Positions 23,861 through 33,080 of a stretch of DNA of 64,000 bases are shown here, piece after piece. The notes beneath the pieces are model-generated. The model had not been told where the DNA came from and searched no databases. It was given only the letters and a program-made list of their open reading frames with translations. Source of the DNA: Sungkyunkwania multivorans (lineage in GTDB: Bacteria > Bacteroidota > Bacteroidia > Flavobacteriales > Flavobacteriaceae); the NCBI RefSeq assembly GCF_042675645.1, contig NZ_JBHTJH010000017.1, positions 496,001 through 560,000 on the forward strand, written 5' to 3'. Position 1 is the stretch's first letter; the number at the start of each line of letters is the position of its first letter. A program made the position numbers and the translations under genes.

Positions 23861-24586
23861 TCAATTTCTCCCGTTCTCATGTGGATACAGCGTATGCACT
23901 GGGTCACTTTGCCAAATTTGTTTGGTTTCGGTATCGATCAAGGACAACGGACTCTTATAGGCTGCGCCAGAGTCGATGTTCCAAACGTTGGCCGCATTGT
24001 ACGGGACGTCCAAACCAATGCGGGTTGTGGGCGTGTGGCCTATATAGATCTCCTTGAATAGCTTTAGTCGTTCGGGATAATTTATGTTTGAGGGATCAAG
24101 GTCTTTATTCATACTTAGAGCAGTTTCCCATAAGGTACGATCCCAATACATCATTTCTGGGAAGTATTCGAATTTCGGACCCTTTAGATTGGTGAATCCG
24201 GCATGTACGTACAACCTGTTTTCATTGTCGATGTGATAATTTTTCAAGTCTTCAATAAAGCGGATATGCCTTTTAATGGTGGTAGCTTTAACTTTGTTGT
24301 AAGCCTCCACCGTCGCTTTTCCTCCATGTTGAAGCCACATGGGATTGTTCTTTTTCTTGGTTAGCCACTCATAGCAAAGATCATCATGATTTCCGCGGAT
24401 GAATACGCAGCGATTTTTGGTGTTCAATTCGATCAGATAGTCAATCACCTGGGGAGATTGGCTCCAACCGTCAACATAGTCGCCAAGAAAGATCAAGGTG
24501 TCTGAAGGAGCGATCTCAGCTCGTTCTAATACTTGCTCTAAAGCTTTTAAACCACCATGTATATCTCCAATGACCAGTGTTCGCAT
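23861..24586 (-). CDS. Metallophosphoesterase, PP2A-like protein phosphatase family
   Basis: 241-aa cytosolic phosphatase with all blocks of the PPP-type di-metal site: GDIHG (7-11), GDYVDG (35-40), RGNHD (64-68) and a late YVHAGF (about 157) and GHTPT (about 205). It belongs to the bacterial serine/threonine phosphatase / ApaH / PrpE group; whether the substrate is a phosphoprotein or a dinucleotide polyphosphate cannot be decided. It is a single gene with about 130-bp gaps on both sides. Confidence 0.9.
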   Translation of the reverse strand: MRTLVIGDIHGGLKALEQVLERAEIAPSDTLIFLGDYVDGWSQSPQVIDYLIELNTKNRCVFIRGNHDDLCYEWLTKKKNNPMWLQHGGKATVEAYNKVKATTIKRHIRFIEDLKNYHIDNENRLYVHAGFTNLKGPKFEYFPEMMYWDRTLWETALSMNKDLDPSNINYPERLKLFKEIYIGHTPTTRIGLDVPYNAANVWNIDSGAAYKSPLSLIDTETKQIWQSDPVHTLYPHENGRN

Positions 24587-24667
24587 TTATTTTCGAATAA
24601 TTTTGATTTGTTGAAAAATCTTACAGCAAAGATATTTAAAAATAAGACTTCGGTATGCGTCTTTCCA

Positions 24668-25825
24668 TTATCCTTGACTATATCGAATCTTTCTTAGTAT
24701 TCTTCTCGCCTCTTTAAAGGAAGCATAGGCCTCTTCATCATGTTTTTGCAGGTATAACTTTGCATCCATCAACTTATCCAATGCTTCATGAAATAAGTTG
24801 AGATAGCAGAGCATATAAGTGGCGGGCAGGTTTTTTAGATCTTCTTTATCTATTGGGCTCAGGGGAAGTTCTTTCTTTAATTTGTTTAGCAACGCGTTAT
24901 TGTTATTATAGATATGATGTAGCTCTTTCTTATCGTATTGAGGAGGTTCGAACACCAAAGTGCTATCTACGGTATAGGTGCCGTTTTCTTCAAAATTGAA
25001 GACCACCTCTTCCAAAGCGTAGTATTTATAGTTGTTATTAAGGCCTAACTGAACATATTCTGTGATCATAAAGGCGTCCTCAGAGTATCTGATCTTTACC
25101 TCATCCAAAGCAGAATAGAACAATTTTACCTGTTCGTTGATCAACTCGATATCCACACGAGAGTAATAGGTCTTCTCTTCAACCTTGTTGGGAATTCCGG
25201 CCCAACAGACCACAAAGGTCTCCTTAAAGACCTTATAATGCGATTCCATCTCGTTATGGCGGTGATTCAAAAAATCGATGACACCGTCTAACGTAAGCTC
25301 GATATTGTTTTGTGCATGCGTCTCTATCTTGGAAACGATTTCGCTGTTCGTATCCTTTATTTCGATATCGAATACTTTGGGCATGCTGATACTCCCATCC
25401 CTAAAAAAGACCGAACCGCCATAATATTTCCAGATATTCTTTCTGAGGGAGCATATTTTTCCATTGCTACGTATGGTAACGAGTCCCACCACCTTTCCTG
25501 TTGGCAAGTTGGGGAAAGGAATATTTTCATACTGAACCATTGGAGGATTCGCCAAGTAAGCATTGATCAAATTTTGAATCTTGCTATCATCGAAGAAATC
25601 GACCCCGACGATCTCATCGTCATCCTCCACACCGATCACAATAAAGGCGTTATTGTTTGGATTGCTATTAGAAAGGGCACAGATGTGCTTCAGGAATTTC
25701 GCCTTTCCCTCCTTTTCGCCAATATTGAGCTTGCGCTTTTTGTCATAAAAGCTATTCTCGTCATTGTGAGCCAAAAGGTTCTTTACTAATAGGCGTTTGT
25801 TTATCAAAATTTCTTTATTTGTCAT
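24668..25825 (-). CDS. AlbA_2 (Schlafen-type) putative nucleic-acid-binding protein
   Basis: 385 aa. Residues of about 15-150 form an AlbA_2 domain: ENSFYDKKRKL, KAKFLKHICALSNSNPNNNAFIVIGVEDDDEIVG, then ICSLRKNIWKYYGGSVFFRDGS. This fold occurs in putative transcription regulators and Schlafen-like proteins. The C-terminal half is helical and unrecognised. Start choice is odd: the ATG at 25823-25825 lies inside a palindromic repeat (25824-25843), whereas a TTG at 25805-25807 gives a start MINKRLLVKNLL that begins at the domain itself. I keep the ATG but consider the TTG equally likely, with the repeat having landed directly upstream. Confidence 0.78.
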   Translation of the reverse strand: MTNKEILINKRLLVKNLLAHNDENSFYDKKRKLNIGEKEGKAKFLKHICALSNSNPNNNAFIVIGVEDDDEIVGVDFFDDSKIQNLINAYLANPPMVQYENIPFPNLPTGKVVGLVTIRSNGKICSLRKNIWKYYGGSVFFRDGSISMPKVFDIEIKDTNSEIVSKIETHAQNNIELTLDGVIDFLNHRHNEMESHYKVFKETFVVCWAGIPNKVEEKTYYSRVDIELINEQVKLFYSALDEVKIRYSEDAFMITEYVQLGLNNNYKYYALEEVVFNFEENGTYTVDSTLVFEPPQYDKKELHHIYNNNNALLNKLKKELPLSPIDKEDLKNLPATYMLCYLNLFHEALDKLMDAKLYLQKHDEEAYASFKEARRILRKIRYSQG

Positions 25826-25843
25826 TCCTGCGTAGGCAGGAAT
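25824..25843. repeat. Interspersed palindrome at a start codon
   Basis: ATTCCTGC-GTAG-GCAGGAAT, a perfect 8-bp inverted repeat, with GTC flanking. It is the common Bacteroidota-type intergenic palindrome, here supplying the annotated ATG of the AlbA_2 gene. Confidence 0.8.
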
Positions 25844-25909
25844 CTATTTCATTTATCATCCGCTTTCTTGAAGTATCCTTTAAGGTTTGCTGATACAAAT
25901 TCAGCAACC

Positions 25910-26542
25910 TTATGATAATAGTTCCAACTCCCTTTCAATATTCAATCTAGCTTTTTCTTCCAATCTTTCAAAGTACATATCGGTGAAATACAGTCGCTTT
26001 CGTTCTAAGAACTGTTGTAATACTTTCTTTCGGCCCTTCTTGTATATAAAATCTGGATATATATGGTATTCTTTCCGTATTTGTCCAACGTACCTTTGAT
26101 ATGTCTCCCAATTACTTCCTAGAATGGAAAGATCAAAATCAAGGAGCCATTGATTATCTGAATCTTGTAGAAAAAGAGTTTCGTGCCTTTTTGTAGAAAT
26201 GATCAATTTTGAGCACTTTTCGATTTTTTCCTGTTGCAAACCGAGTATTTTTAAGCGATTTTTAGCGAAAACGGCACTTTTTTCCTCATTATCTTGTCGG
26301 GTGGCCTTATAGATAATATCATGATACCAGATCGCTAGAAGCACTTCAGGAACATCTATGAGTTGATGCTTCTGCTCATTTGCCTGTTTGAGCATCGATT
26401 CAATATGAGCCAGGTTATGGTAGTGGCGACTTTTATGAGAATAGGCGGCCTCTATTTCTTCCCAAAGGGTCACTACGAATGTACCGTCATTGGTAAAGTG
26501 TGTCGCTAAAGTTGTCCATTGGTCTTGTAAATCGAAACTCAA
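25910..26542 (-). CDS. HD-type predicted metal-dependent phosphohydrolase (COG4339-like)
   Basis: 210-aa cytosolic protein. HYHNLAHI (about 40-47) and WYHDIIY (about 72-78) give the His and His-Asp metal ligands of this HD subgroup, and SKLIISTKRHE (about 108) and LLDFDLSILG (about 133) match its later motifs. The substrate is unknown for the family. It lies one base from the end of the upstream SDR gene on the same strand (stop at 26544, ATG at 26542), so the two are surely in one operon. Confidence 0.83.
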   Translation of the reverse strand: MSFDLQDQWTTLATHFTNDGTFVVTLWEEIEAAYSHKSRHYHNLAHIESMLKQANEQKHQLIDVPEVLLAIWYHDIIYKATRQDNEEKSAVFAKNRLKILGLQQEKIEKCSKLIISTKRHETLFLQDSDNQWLLDFDLSILGSNWETYQRYVGQIRKEYHIYPDFIYKKGRKKVLQQFLERKRLYFTDMYFERLEEKARLNIERELELLS

Positions 26543-26543
26543 A

Positions 26544-27299
26544 TCAAAGATCTTTATTGAGGATCCCCGCAGTGGCTTGTGCTGTAGGATAAACGGTTAG
26601 ATCTGCAATATTCACATGGGTTGGCATACTTACAACGAAGTGAATGATCTTGGCGATATCTTCGGCTTGTAAGGCCTTATACCCTTTATAGACGGTATCG
26701 GCACGTTTTTTATCCCCTTTGAAGCGAACCTCGGAAAATTCGGTCTCTACCAATCCTGGATTTATCGCACCTACTCGGATGCCATGTGCATTGAGATCGA
26801 TACGCATTCCTTGATTGATGGCATCTACGGCATACTTGCTTGCGCAATACACATTACCATTTGGGTAGACCTCTTTACCAGCGATAGACCCAATGTTGAT
26901 GATATGACCCTCATTGCGTTCCACCATTTGCGGAATGATTGCTTTGGAGACATACAGCAGGCCCTTTACATTGATGTCCAACATGGCATCCCAATCCAAT
27001 AGGCTCCCTTTTTGAATAGGGTCGAGGCCATGAGCATTACCAGCATTATTGATCAGAATATCAATTTTTTTGAAGTTTTCAGGGAGATGATCCACCGCCT
27101 GGAATACCGCATCCTTATCCCTAACATCAAAACTACACGTGTGAACGTTGGTCGTTTTACTCAATTCTTTCTGTAGTGCATCAAGCCGATCTTGACGTCT
27201 TCCACAAATAATAATATTGAAACCATTATTAGCTAGGAGTTTTGCCGTTGCCTCGCCTATTCCCGAAGTGGCCCCAGTGATGAAAGCAGTTTTACTCAT
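26544..27299 (-). CDS. SDR oxidoreductase, YdfG-like
   Basis: 251-aa NAD(P)-dependent short-chain dehydrogenase. Cofactor loop TGATSGIG (8-15), NNAGNAHG near 88, catalytic Ser in NIGSIAGKE near 140 and YCASK near 154. The length and the C-terminal THVNIADLTVYPTAQA resemble YdfG-type 3-hydroxy acid / serine dehydrogenases. It is followed immediately by the HD hydrolase gene and preceded, after 59 bp, by an aldo/keto reductase on the same strand, which suggests a small redox operon. Confidence 0.9.
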   Translation of the reverse strand: MSKTAFITGATSGIGEATAKLLANNGFNIIICGRRQDRLDALQKELSKTTNVHTCSFDVRDKDAVFQAVDHLPENFKKIDILINNAGNAHGLDPIQKGSLLDWDAMLDINVKGLLYVSKAIIPQMVERNEGHIINIGSIAGKEVYPNGNVYCASKYAVDAINQGMRIDLNAHGIRVGAINPGLVETEFSEVRFKGDKKRADTVYKGYKALQAEDIAKIIHFVVSMPTHVNIADLTVYPTAQATAGILNKDL

Positions 27300-27358
27300 G
27301 ATATCCTATATTCTTAATCGTTAATAAAAATCACAATCCCCTTTTACAATATCAGGAG

Positions 27359-28231
27359 CTAGGGCACTTTATGTCCTTGACTAGCGACGAGTAAGGAGAA
27401 CCAATCCTCAAGTTCCAACTCAATTTTTAGTGCGTTAACTGCATTGATAATTCGGTCTTTTCCAGTAGTGCCGATCACAGGGTGAATACTTGAGGGATGC
27501 TGTAATATCCAAGCCAATAAGAGTTGATCAGCCGTTGCATTGTATTTTGGCATCAACTCCATCAGCTGCTGATGAATCCGATGCGTTTGATCGTTCTCTT
27601 CTCTAAAAACCGTTCCGAGTGGACTCCAAGCCATGGGAGTAATTCCATGTAATATCATATGGTCCAATGTCCCGTCATGCATCGCATTATGAGCTGTCAA
27701 TGAAAACTCGATCTGGTTTACCGCTACAGAGGTACCGCTGTCGATCAGTTGCATTTGCGAAGGAGTAAAATTGGAGACTCCAAAATCAACTATCTTCCCT
27801 TGGGTCTTTAACTGTTCGACCGCCTCTCCAATTTCATCTGGATGCATCAATGGGCTAGGTCGATGTAGTAATAAAAGATCTAAATATTCGGTCTGAAGAT
27901 TTTTCAAACTCTCCTCTACAGACCCGATGATGTATGACTTGCGGTAGTCGTAGTGTTTTATACCATTTGGCCGCTTCTCGCATATGTACTGAATTCCGCA
28001 CTTAGAGATCAATTGAATGCTATCGCGAGAAATCCCACTTTTAGATAAGGCCCTTCCAAAAGCCTCTTCGGTTGTATATCCTCCATAAATATCGGCATGA
28101 TCGAAGGTATGAATACCTTGGCTCACACAGTGATGTATCAGATCCACCATTAGCTCTAGATCAAGGTTTTTACCCCAACTTCCCCAGGTCATTGTGCCTG
28201 CGATTATTCTTGAATATTTCTTGTTTTTCAT
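27359..28231 (-). CDS. Aldo/keto reductase, YdhF-like
   Basis: 290-aa NADPH-dependent (beta/alpha)8-barrel reductase. The catalytic tetrad is visible: Asp and Tyr in FDHADIYGGY (about 42-51), Lys in LISKCG (about 76) and His in LLLLHRPSP (about 123). MTWGSWG and the overall pattern match the YdhF branch. Substrate unknown. The minus-strand region upstream has TAATTTTA (28251-28258), a near-consensus -7 box, so this gene probably heads the operon with the SDR and HD genes. Confidence 0.9.
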   Translation of the reverse strand: MKNKKYSRIIAGTMTWGSWGKNLDLELMVDLIHHCVSQGIHTFDHADIYGGYTTEEAFGRALSKSGISRDSIQLISKCGIQYICEKRPNGIKHYDYRKSYIIGSVEESLKNLQTEYLDLLLLHRPSPLMHPDEIGEAVEQLKTQGKIVDFGVSNFTPSQMQLIDSGTSVAVNQIEFSLTAHNAMHDGTLDHMILHGITPMAWSPLGTVFREENDQTHRIHQQLMELMPKYNATADQLLLAWILQHPSSIHPVIGTTGKDRIINAVNALKIELELEDWFSLLVASQGHKVP

Positions 28232-28250
28232 TTACTATTACTATTAGCCT

Positions 28251-28258
28251 TAAAATTA
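28251..28258 (-). promoter_or_regulatory. Possible -7 element of the aldo/keto reductase operon
   Basis: TAATTTTA on the minus strand, seven of eight positions of TAnnTTTG, 20 bases before the start codon. Confidence 0.4.
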
Positions 28259-28386
28259 GGAAACTTAAAACTTCCTTAAAAGCCCCAGAGCAACTTAACT
28301 TTTAACCAATTGTTAACAGCACAAACCTAAATAAATGCACAATTTGCGAACCTAAATAGAGATTGTTAAATTCACGCTTTCAAAAA

Positions 28387-29397
28387 ATGAGCGTATCTAT
28401 GGAAAACACTACAGTAGACATTAAAGCAATTAGCGAAAAGATCGAAAAGGAAAGTGCCTTTGTAGACTTGCTCACTATGGAAATGAACAAAGTGATCGTC
28501 GGACAAAAGCATATGGTAGAACGATTGTTGATCGGGCTCTTAGGTCAAGGACATATTTTGTTAGAGGGGGTGCCCGGACTGGCAAAAACATTGGCCATTA
28601 ATACTTTAAGTCAGGCTGTGAAAGGAAGCTTTAGTCGTATTCAATTTACACCAGACCTTCTTCCTGCCGATGTGGTTGGAACCATGATCTACAATATCAA
28701 GGAGAATGATTTCTCTATAAAGAAAGGTCCTATTTTTGCCAATTTCGTACTCGCGGACGAAATCAACCGGGCTCCTGCAAAAGTACAATCGGCCTTATTG
28801 GAGGCTATGCAAGAGAAGCAGGTCACCATCGGAGATGAGACCTTTATCCTAGACAAGCCATTTTTGGTAATGGCGACTCAGAACCCTGTGGAGCAAGAAG
28901 GAACCTATCCGTTGCCAGAAGCACAAGTAGACCGTTTCATGCTAAAAACAGTCATCGACTATCCAAAGATGGACGAAGAGCAGATGATCATTCGTGCCAA
29001 TTTGAAAGGGAGCTTCGAAAAGGTAAATCCTGTGGTTTCTTTAGAACAGATCTTGGCTGCGCAACAGGCCGTGCGTGAAGTGTACATGGACGAGAAAATA
29101 GAAAAATACATTCTGGATATCATCTTTGCTACGCGTTATCCAGAAAAATATAAACTTTCCGACTTAAAACCATTGATCAGCTTTGGGTCTTCTCCTCGTG
29201 GAAGTATCAATTTGGCCAGTGCCGCAAAATGCTATGCTTTTATCAAGCGAAGGGGATATGTGATTCCTGAAGATGTTCGCGCGGTGGTACACGACGTGCT
29301 GCGCCATAGGATCGGCATTACTTATGAGGCGGAAGCCGAGAATGTCACGACCGAAGACATCGTAAGCAGGATCGTTAACGAGATCGAAGTACCATAG
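28387..29397 (+). CDS. MoxR-family AAA+ ATPase, first gene of the Bat operon
   Basis: 336-aa cytosolic AAA+ ATPase thought to act as a chaperone or activator of the von Willebrand factor A proteins encoded downstream. Walker A is GVPGLAKT (61-68), Walker B VLADEINRAP (about 121-130), sensor-1 MATQNP (about 163) and SSPRG (about 277). I take the ATG at 28387; an upstream TTG at 28363 adds eight residues of no apparent conservation. It opens the aerotolerance cluster moxR-DUF58-batD-like-batA-batB-batC-batD-batE, all on one strand. Confidence 0.92.
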   Translation: MSVSMENTTVDIKAISEKIEKESAFVDLLTMEMNKVIVGQKHMVERLLIGLLGQGHILLEGVPGLAKTLAINTLSQAVKGSFSRIQFTPDLLPADVVGTMIYNIKENDFSIKKGPIFANFVLADEINRAPAKVQSALLEAMQEKQVTIGDETFILDKPFLVMATQNPVEQEGTYPLPEAQVDRFMLKTVIDYPKMDEEQMIIRANLKGSFEKVNPVVSLEQILAAQQAVREVYMDEKIEKYILDIIFATRYPEKYKLSDLKPLISFGSSPRGSINLASAAKCYAFIKRRGYVIPEDVRAVVHDVLRHRIGITYEAEAENVTTEDIVSRIVNEIEVP

Positions 29398-29497
29398 ATA
29401 AGTAAGCAGTCGTCAGTCTCAGTATGCAGATATGTATTACTGAAATACTGGGGTCATGTACTGCCAACTGCAACTGCCAACTGTTTTACTATAAAAA
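29398..29497. repeat. Short repeat-rich spacer (CTGCCAACTG) inside the Bat operon
   Basis: The 100-bp gap after moxR contains CTGCCAACTGCAACTGCC, i.e. repeats of CTGCCAACTG, and a TCAGTATGCAG / CTGAAATACTG inverted motif. It looks like a dispersed non-coding repeat inserted within the operon. I see no promoter in it. Confidence 0.55.
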
Positions 29498-30364
29498 ATG
29501 GATACTAAAGAGTTACTCAAAAAAGTTCGAAAAATAGAGATAAAGACAAGGCGTCTTAGCGACCACATCTTTGGAGGAGAGTACCACTCGACCTTCAAAG
29601 GGCGCGGGATGACCTTTAGTGAGGTACGTCAGTATCAGTTTGGGGACGATGTTCGTAGTATCGATTGGAATGTAACTGCTCGCTACAACGAGCCATATGT
29701 GAAAATCTTCGAAGAGGAACGTGAATTGACCATGATGCTTATGGTAGATATAAGCGGGTCGGAGCTTTTTGGGACTACCGGACAGTTCAAAAATGAGGTA
29801 ATCACTGAGATTTCAGCAACACTAGCATTTTCGGCACTTCAAAATAATGATAAAGTGGGGCTCATCCTTTTTTCAGATGACATCGAGCTCTACATTCCAC
29901 CGAAGAAGGGAAAGTTCCACGTGCTTAGGATCATACGTGAATTGTTGGAATTTCATCCCAAAAGCAAGAAGACCAATATTTCTCAAGCCTTGAAATTTAT
30001 GTCAAGTGTTATGAAGAAAAAGGCGATCGTATTCATACTCTCGGACTTTATTGCTGACAATTACGAACACACGATGAGGATCGTTGGCAAGAAACATGAT
30101 GTTACCGGCATTCGAGTTTATGATCGGCGAGAGGAGGCAATCCCCAACTTGGGTGTTGTACAAATGGAAGATGAGGAATCTGGAGAGCTGGTATTGGTCA
30201 ATACGAACGCAAGAAAAGTTAGAAACGATTATGCTAAATTTTATAAGGACAAAGTGAATTACTTTAATGACACCTTTACAAAAAGTGGCTCTGGCGTTTT
30301 GAGTTGTAGAGTAGATGAGAGCTATGTGAAAAAATTATTAGGGTACTTTAAAAGACGAGGGTAG
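29498..30364 (+). CDS. DUF58 domain protein of the Bat operon
   Basis: 288 aa. DUF58 signature GRGMTFSEVRQYQFGDDVRSIDWN spans about residues 36-59 and is followed by a vWA-like segment with LMVDISGSELFG near 83-94, whose DxSxS-like pattern is close to a metal-ion-dependent adhesion site. There is no signal peptide. DUF58 proteins encoded beside MoxR are thought to be partners of the ATPase in assembling or regulating membrane complexes. It has the conserved second position of the operon. Confidence 0.9.
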   Translation: MDTKELLKKVRKIEIKTRRLSDHIFGGEYHSTFKGRGMTFSEVRQYQFGDDVRSIDWNVTARYNEPYVKIFEEERELTMMLMVDISGSELFGTTGQFKNEVITEISATLAFSALQNNDKVGLILFSDDIELYIPPKKGKFHVLRIIRELLEFHPKSKKTNISQALKFMSSVMKKKAIVFILSDFIADNYEHTMRIVGKKHDVTGIRVYDRREEAIPNLGVVQMEDEESGELVLVNTNARKVRNDYAKFYKDKVNYFNDTFTKSGSGVLSCRVDESYVKKLLGYFKRRG

Positions 30365-30432
30365 TAAGAGCTATGAACTATGAATTAAGAATTTTGAATA
30401 TCCTTTCGTCGTTTCGAATCAAAGATTTCGAA

Positions 30433-32061
30433 ATGAGAAAACTCATCGTTCTTTGTTTTATGCTCTTCACCGCAATTTTCGGGTTTGCTCAATCACAGCC
30501 GAAAGTGTCTTCTTCAATTGACTCTACCAGAATCAAAATAGCAGAACAATTCAATTACACCATCAATGTTGAGACGGATTCAACGGAAATAGTTACTTTT
30601 CCTAAGAATCAAGCCTTTGCCCCGTTCGAGGTGATCGAGGACCATAATATAGATACGATCAGGGAGAATGCAAGGTTCAATCTCATCAAAAAATATGGGC
30701 TTACCCAATGGGATTCTGGTTATTACAAATTACGCAGCCAAAAGGTGGGTGTTGGAGGAAAGATCTTTTTGACGGACTCCGCGTTTGTTGAGGTCACTAC
30801 GATCAAAGTAGACACGGTCAGCAAGGAATTCTTCGATATAAAGCCATTGGTGGCAGTAGAAAAGAGCTATGAGGGTTGGTTACAATATCTTCTTTGGGGT
30901 CTTTTCGTGCTTTTAGTGATTGGAGGTTTGTTGTACTGGTTCGTCTTTAGGCAAAAACCATTGACCAAAGAAGAGAAGATTGCGTTGCTTCCTCCGTATG
31001 ACCGCGCCCTGTTAAAGCTAAAAGAGCTCGAAACATCGCGATATATCCTTCAATCGGAGCACAAGAAATATTATTCTGAACTAACAGATATCGTACGATC
31101 TTATTTGGAAGAGGAAGCCAATGTTACAGCACTAGAGAGTACTACCGACCAATTGATAGAGAAGCTGGAATTGTTGAGTGATGCCGGTCAATTGGATCTG
31201 GACAAGCAAACCGTTACCGATCTAAAAAATGTATTAAAGAATGCCGATTTGGTAAAGTTTGCAAAAGCGCAACCAGAAATGAAGGTCGCTGAAGCTGATC
31301 GCCGGGCAATAGAAGGGGTTGTGATTCAAACACATAGGGCGATTCCAGAACCAACCGAGGAGGACTTAATGCAGAACGAAGAGTATTTGGCAGAATTACT
31401 CGCTAAAAAACGAAAGAAAAGAATAGTAATAGCGTCGGTAGTAGGTACATTTTTGCTTCTTGCGATCGTGGGAGGCAGCATCGCTTTTTATGGGTGGAAT
31501 TATGTAAAGGATAATATTTTTGGACATCCCACCAAGGAATTGTTAGAAGGTGAATGGGTTCGTAGTGAATATGGGACTCCACCAATTATTTTAGAAACAC
31601 CGAAGGTATTGAAGCGCAAGTCGGTACCAGTTCCCAGTTCCCCGGATAACGAATCACAAGGACCGCAAGGAGAGATAGAAACCTTTTTTTATGGAAGTGT
31701 GTTGGATAACTTTTACATGGCAGTATCTTCTTATCCAGTACCAAAAGAAGTCGAAATAGATTTGAATACAGTTTCTGAACTGTCTGTTAAAATGCTAGAG
31801 GAGCAGGGAGCGGAGAACTTGATCGTAAAAAAAGATGAATTCTCACTTGCTAGCGGAGCCTCTGGATTAAAGACCTACGGGCGTGGTGAGTTTGTGAATA
31901 AGGACACCCAGAAGCGATTCAAAACCGAGTACAGCATATATCTTTTTAAAGAAAAGGAAGGCATTCAACTTGTAATGTTGGTGTATCAACGCGATGATGC
32001 CTATGCAAAAGATATCGTTGAACGCATTACCAATTCGATAAGTTTTAAAACAGGGGCTTAA
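30433..32061 (+). CDS. BatD-like membrane protein preceding batA
   Basis: 542-aa protein with a signal peptide (MRKLIVLCFMLFTAIFGFAQ), an N-terminal beta-rich periplasmic domain, a membrane helix at about residues 149-172, a helical cytosolic region and a second helix at about 332-354, then a C-terminal domain (about 365-542) I do not recognise. The middle part resembles the cytosolic tail of BatD. The start at 30433 is chosen because the upstream in-frame ATG at 30373 lies in a dispersed repeat-like sequence (ATGAACTATGAATTAAG) and would bury the signal peptide. The stop overlaps nothing: batA begins on the next base. Confidence 0.75.
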   Translation: MRKLIVLCFMLFTAIFGFAQSQPKVSSSIDSTRIKIAEQFNYTINVETDSTEIVTFPKNQAFAPFEVIEDHNIDTIRENARFNLIKKYGLTQWDSGYYKLRSQKVGVGGKIFLTDSAFVEVTTIKVDTVSKEFFDIKPLVAVEKSYEGWLQYLLWGLFVLLVIGGLLYWFVFRQKPLTKEEKIALLPPYDRALLKLKELETSRYILQSEHKKYYSELTDIVRSYLEEEANVTALESTTDQLIEKLELLSDAGQLDLDKQTVTDLKNVLKNADLVKFAKAQPEMKVAEADRRAIEGVVIQTHRAIPEPTEEDLMQNEEYLAELLAKKRKKRIVIASVVGTFLLLAIVGGSIAFYGWNYVKDNIFGHPTKELLEGEWVRSEYGTPPIILETPKVLKRKSVPVPSSPDNESQGPQGEIETFFYGSVLDNFYMAVSSYPVPKEVEIDLNTVSELSVKMLEEQGAENLIVKKDEFSLASGASGLKTYGRGEFVNKDTQKRFKTEYSIYLFKEKEGIQLVMLVYQRDDAYAKDIVERITNSISFKTGA

Positions 32062-33066
32062 ATGGTAGAAGGAATAGAATTTGCAAATCCACAGTTCTTT
32101 TGGTTGCTGTTAGCATTACCAATAGCAGTGGTTTGGTATATTTTTACGCGAAAACGGCAGACCGCCTCTTTAAAAATATCCAGTATCAAAGGTTTTAATG
32201 TAAGCGGTCAATTACTGCCAAAGTTAAGGCCACTATTGTTTGGCTTTAGACTTTTGGCATTGGCAGCTTTGATAACTGCAATGGCGAGGCCTCAAACAGT
32301 GGATGTATCGACTAAGACAAAGACCAATAAGGGAATAGATATTATCATGGCTATCGACATGTCGTCTAGTATGTTGGCCCGAGACCTTAAACCAAATAGG
32401 CTCTCAGCATTAAAAAAAGTGGCCGCAGAATTTGTCAATGGCCGGCCTAGCGATAGGATAGGATTGGTGGTCTATGCTGGAGAAAGTTATACCAAAACCC
32501 CAATAACGAGCGACAAGCGAATTGTTCAAAATGCATTGAGGGATATTAATTTTGACGGACTTATCGAAGACGGCACGGCCATTGGCATGGGACTAGCCAC
32601 CGCTGTTAACAGACTTAAAGAGAGCAAGGCGCAAAGCAAGGTGATCATCCTCCTTACCGATGGGGTAAATAACTCGGGATTTATCGACCCCAATACGGCG
32701 TCTGAACTCGCGGTAGAATTTGGCATTAAGACCTATACGATAGGCCTAGGGACCAATGGCAATGCCTTAGCCCCGGTGGCACTTAATCCCAATGGTACCT
32801 TTAGGTATGGTTATAAACAAGTGGAGATCGACGAAAAGTTACTCAAAGAGATAGCCAAAGAGACGGGAGGCAAATATTTTAGAGCAACCAACAACAAGAA
32901 ACTTGAGGAGATCTATGAAGAGATCAACAAATTGGAGAAGACCGAAATAGAAGAGTTCAAATATTATAATTATCAAGAGAAGTTCCGTCCACTAGTGTGG
33001 TTGGCAGGCATCCTGCTCCTTCTTGAATTATTGATGAGAGCGACGGTTTTTAGAAGTTTTGTTTAA
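32062..33066 (+). CDS. batA: BatA, von Willebrand factor A membrane protein
   Basis: 334 aa with N-terminal membrane helices (about 10-28 and 58-76), a periplasmic or cytosolic vWA domain with a MIDAS motif DMSSS (Asp about 98) plus TDG near 202, and a C-terminal membrane helix (about 310-328). In Bacteroides the Bat proteins contribute to oxygen tolerance, probably as a membrane complex with the MoxR ATPase. The start codon abuts the preceding stop, and the next gene begins 14 bases downstream. Confidence 0.9.
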   Translation: MVEGIEFANPQFFWLLLALPIAVVWYIFTRKRQTASLKISSIKGFNVSGQLLPKLRPLLFGFRLLALAALITAMARPQTVDVSTKTKTNKGIDIIMAIDMSSSMLARDLKPNRLSALKKVAAEFVNGRPSDRIGLVVYAGESYTKTPITSDKRIVQNALRDINFDGLIEDGTAIGMGLATAVNRLKESKAQSKVIILLTDGVNNSGFIDPNTASELAVEFGIKTYTIGLGTNGNALAPVALNPNGTFRYGYKQVEIDEKLLKEIAKETGGKYFRATNNKKLEEIYEEINKLEKTEIEEFKYYNYQEKFRPLVWLAGILLLLELLMRATVFRSFV

Positions 33067-33080
33067 CGATTAATTTGATC

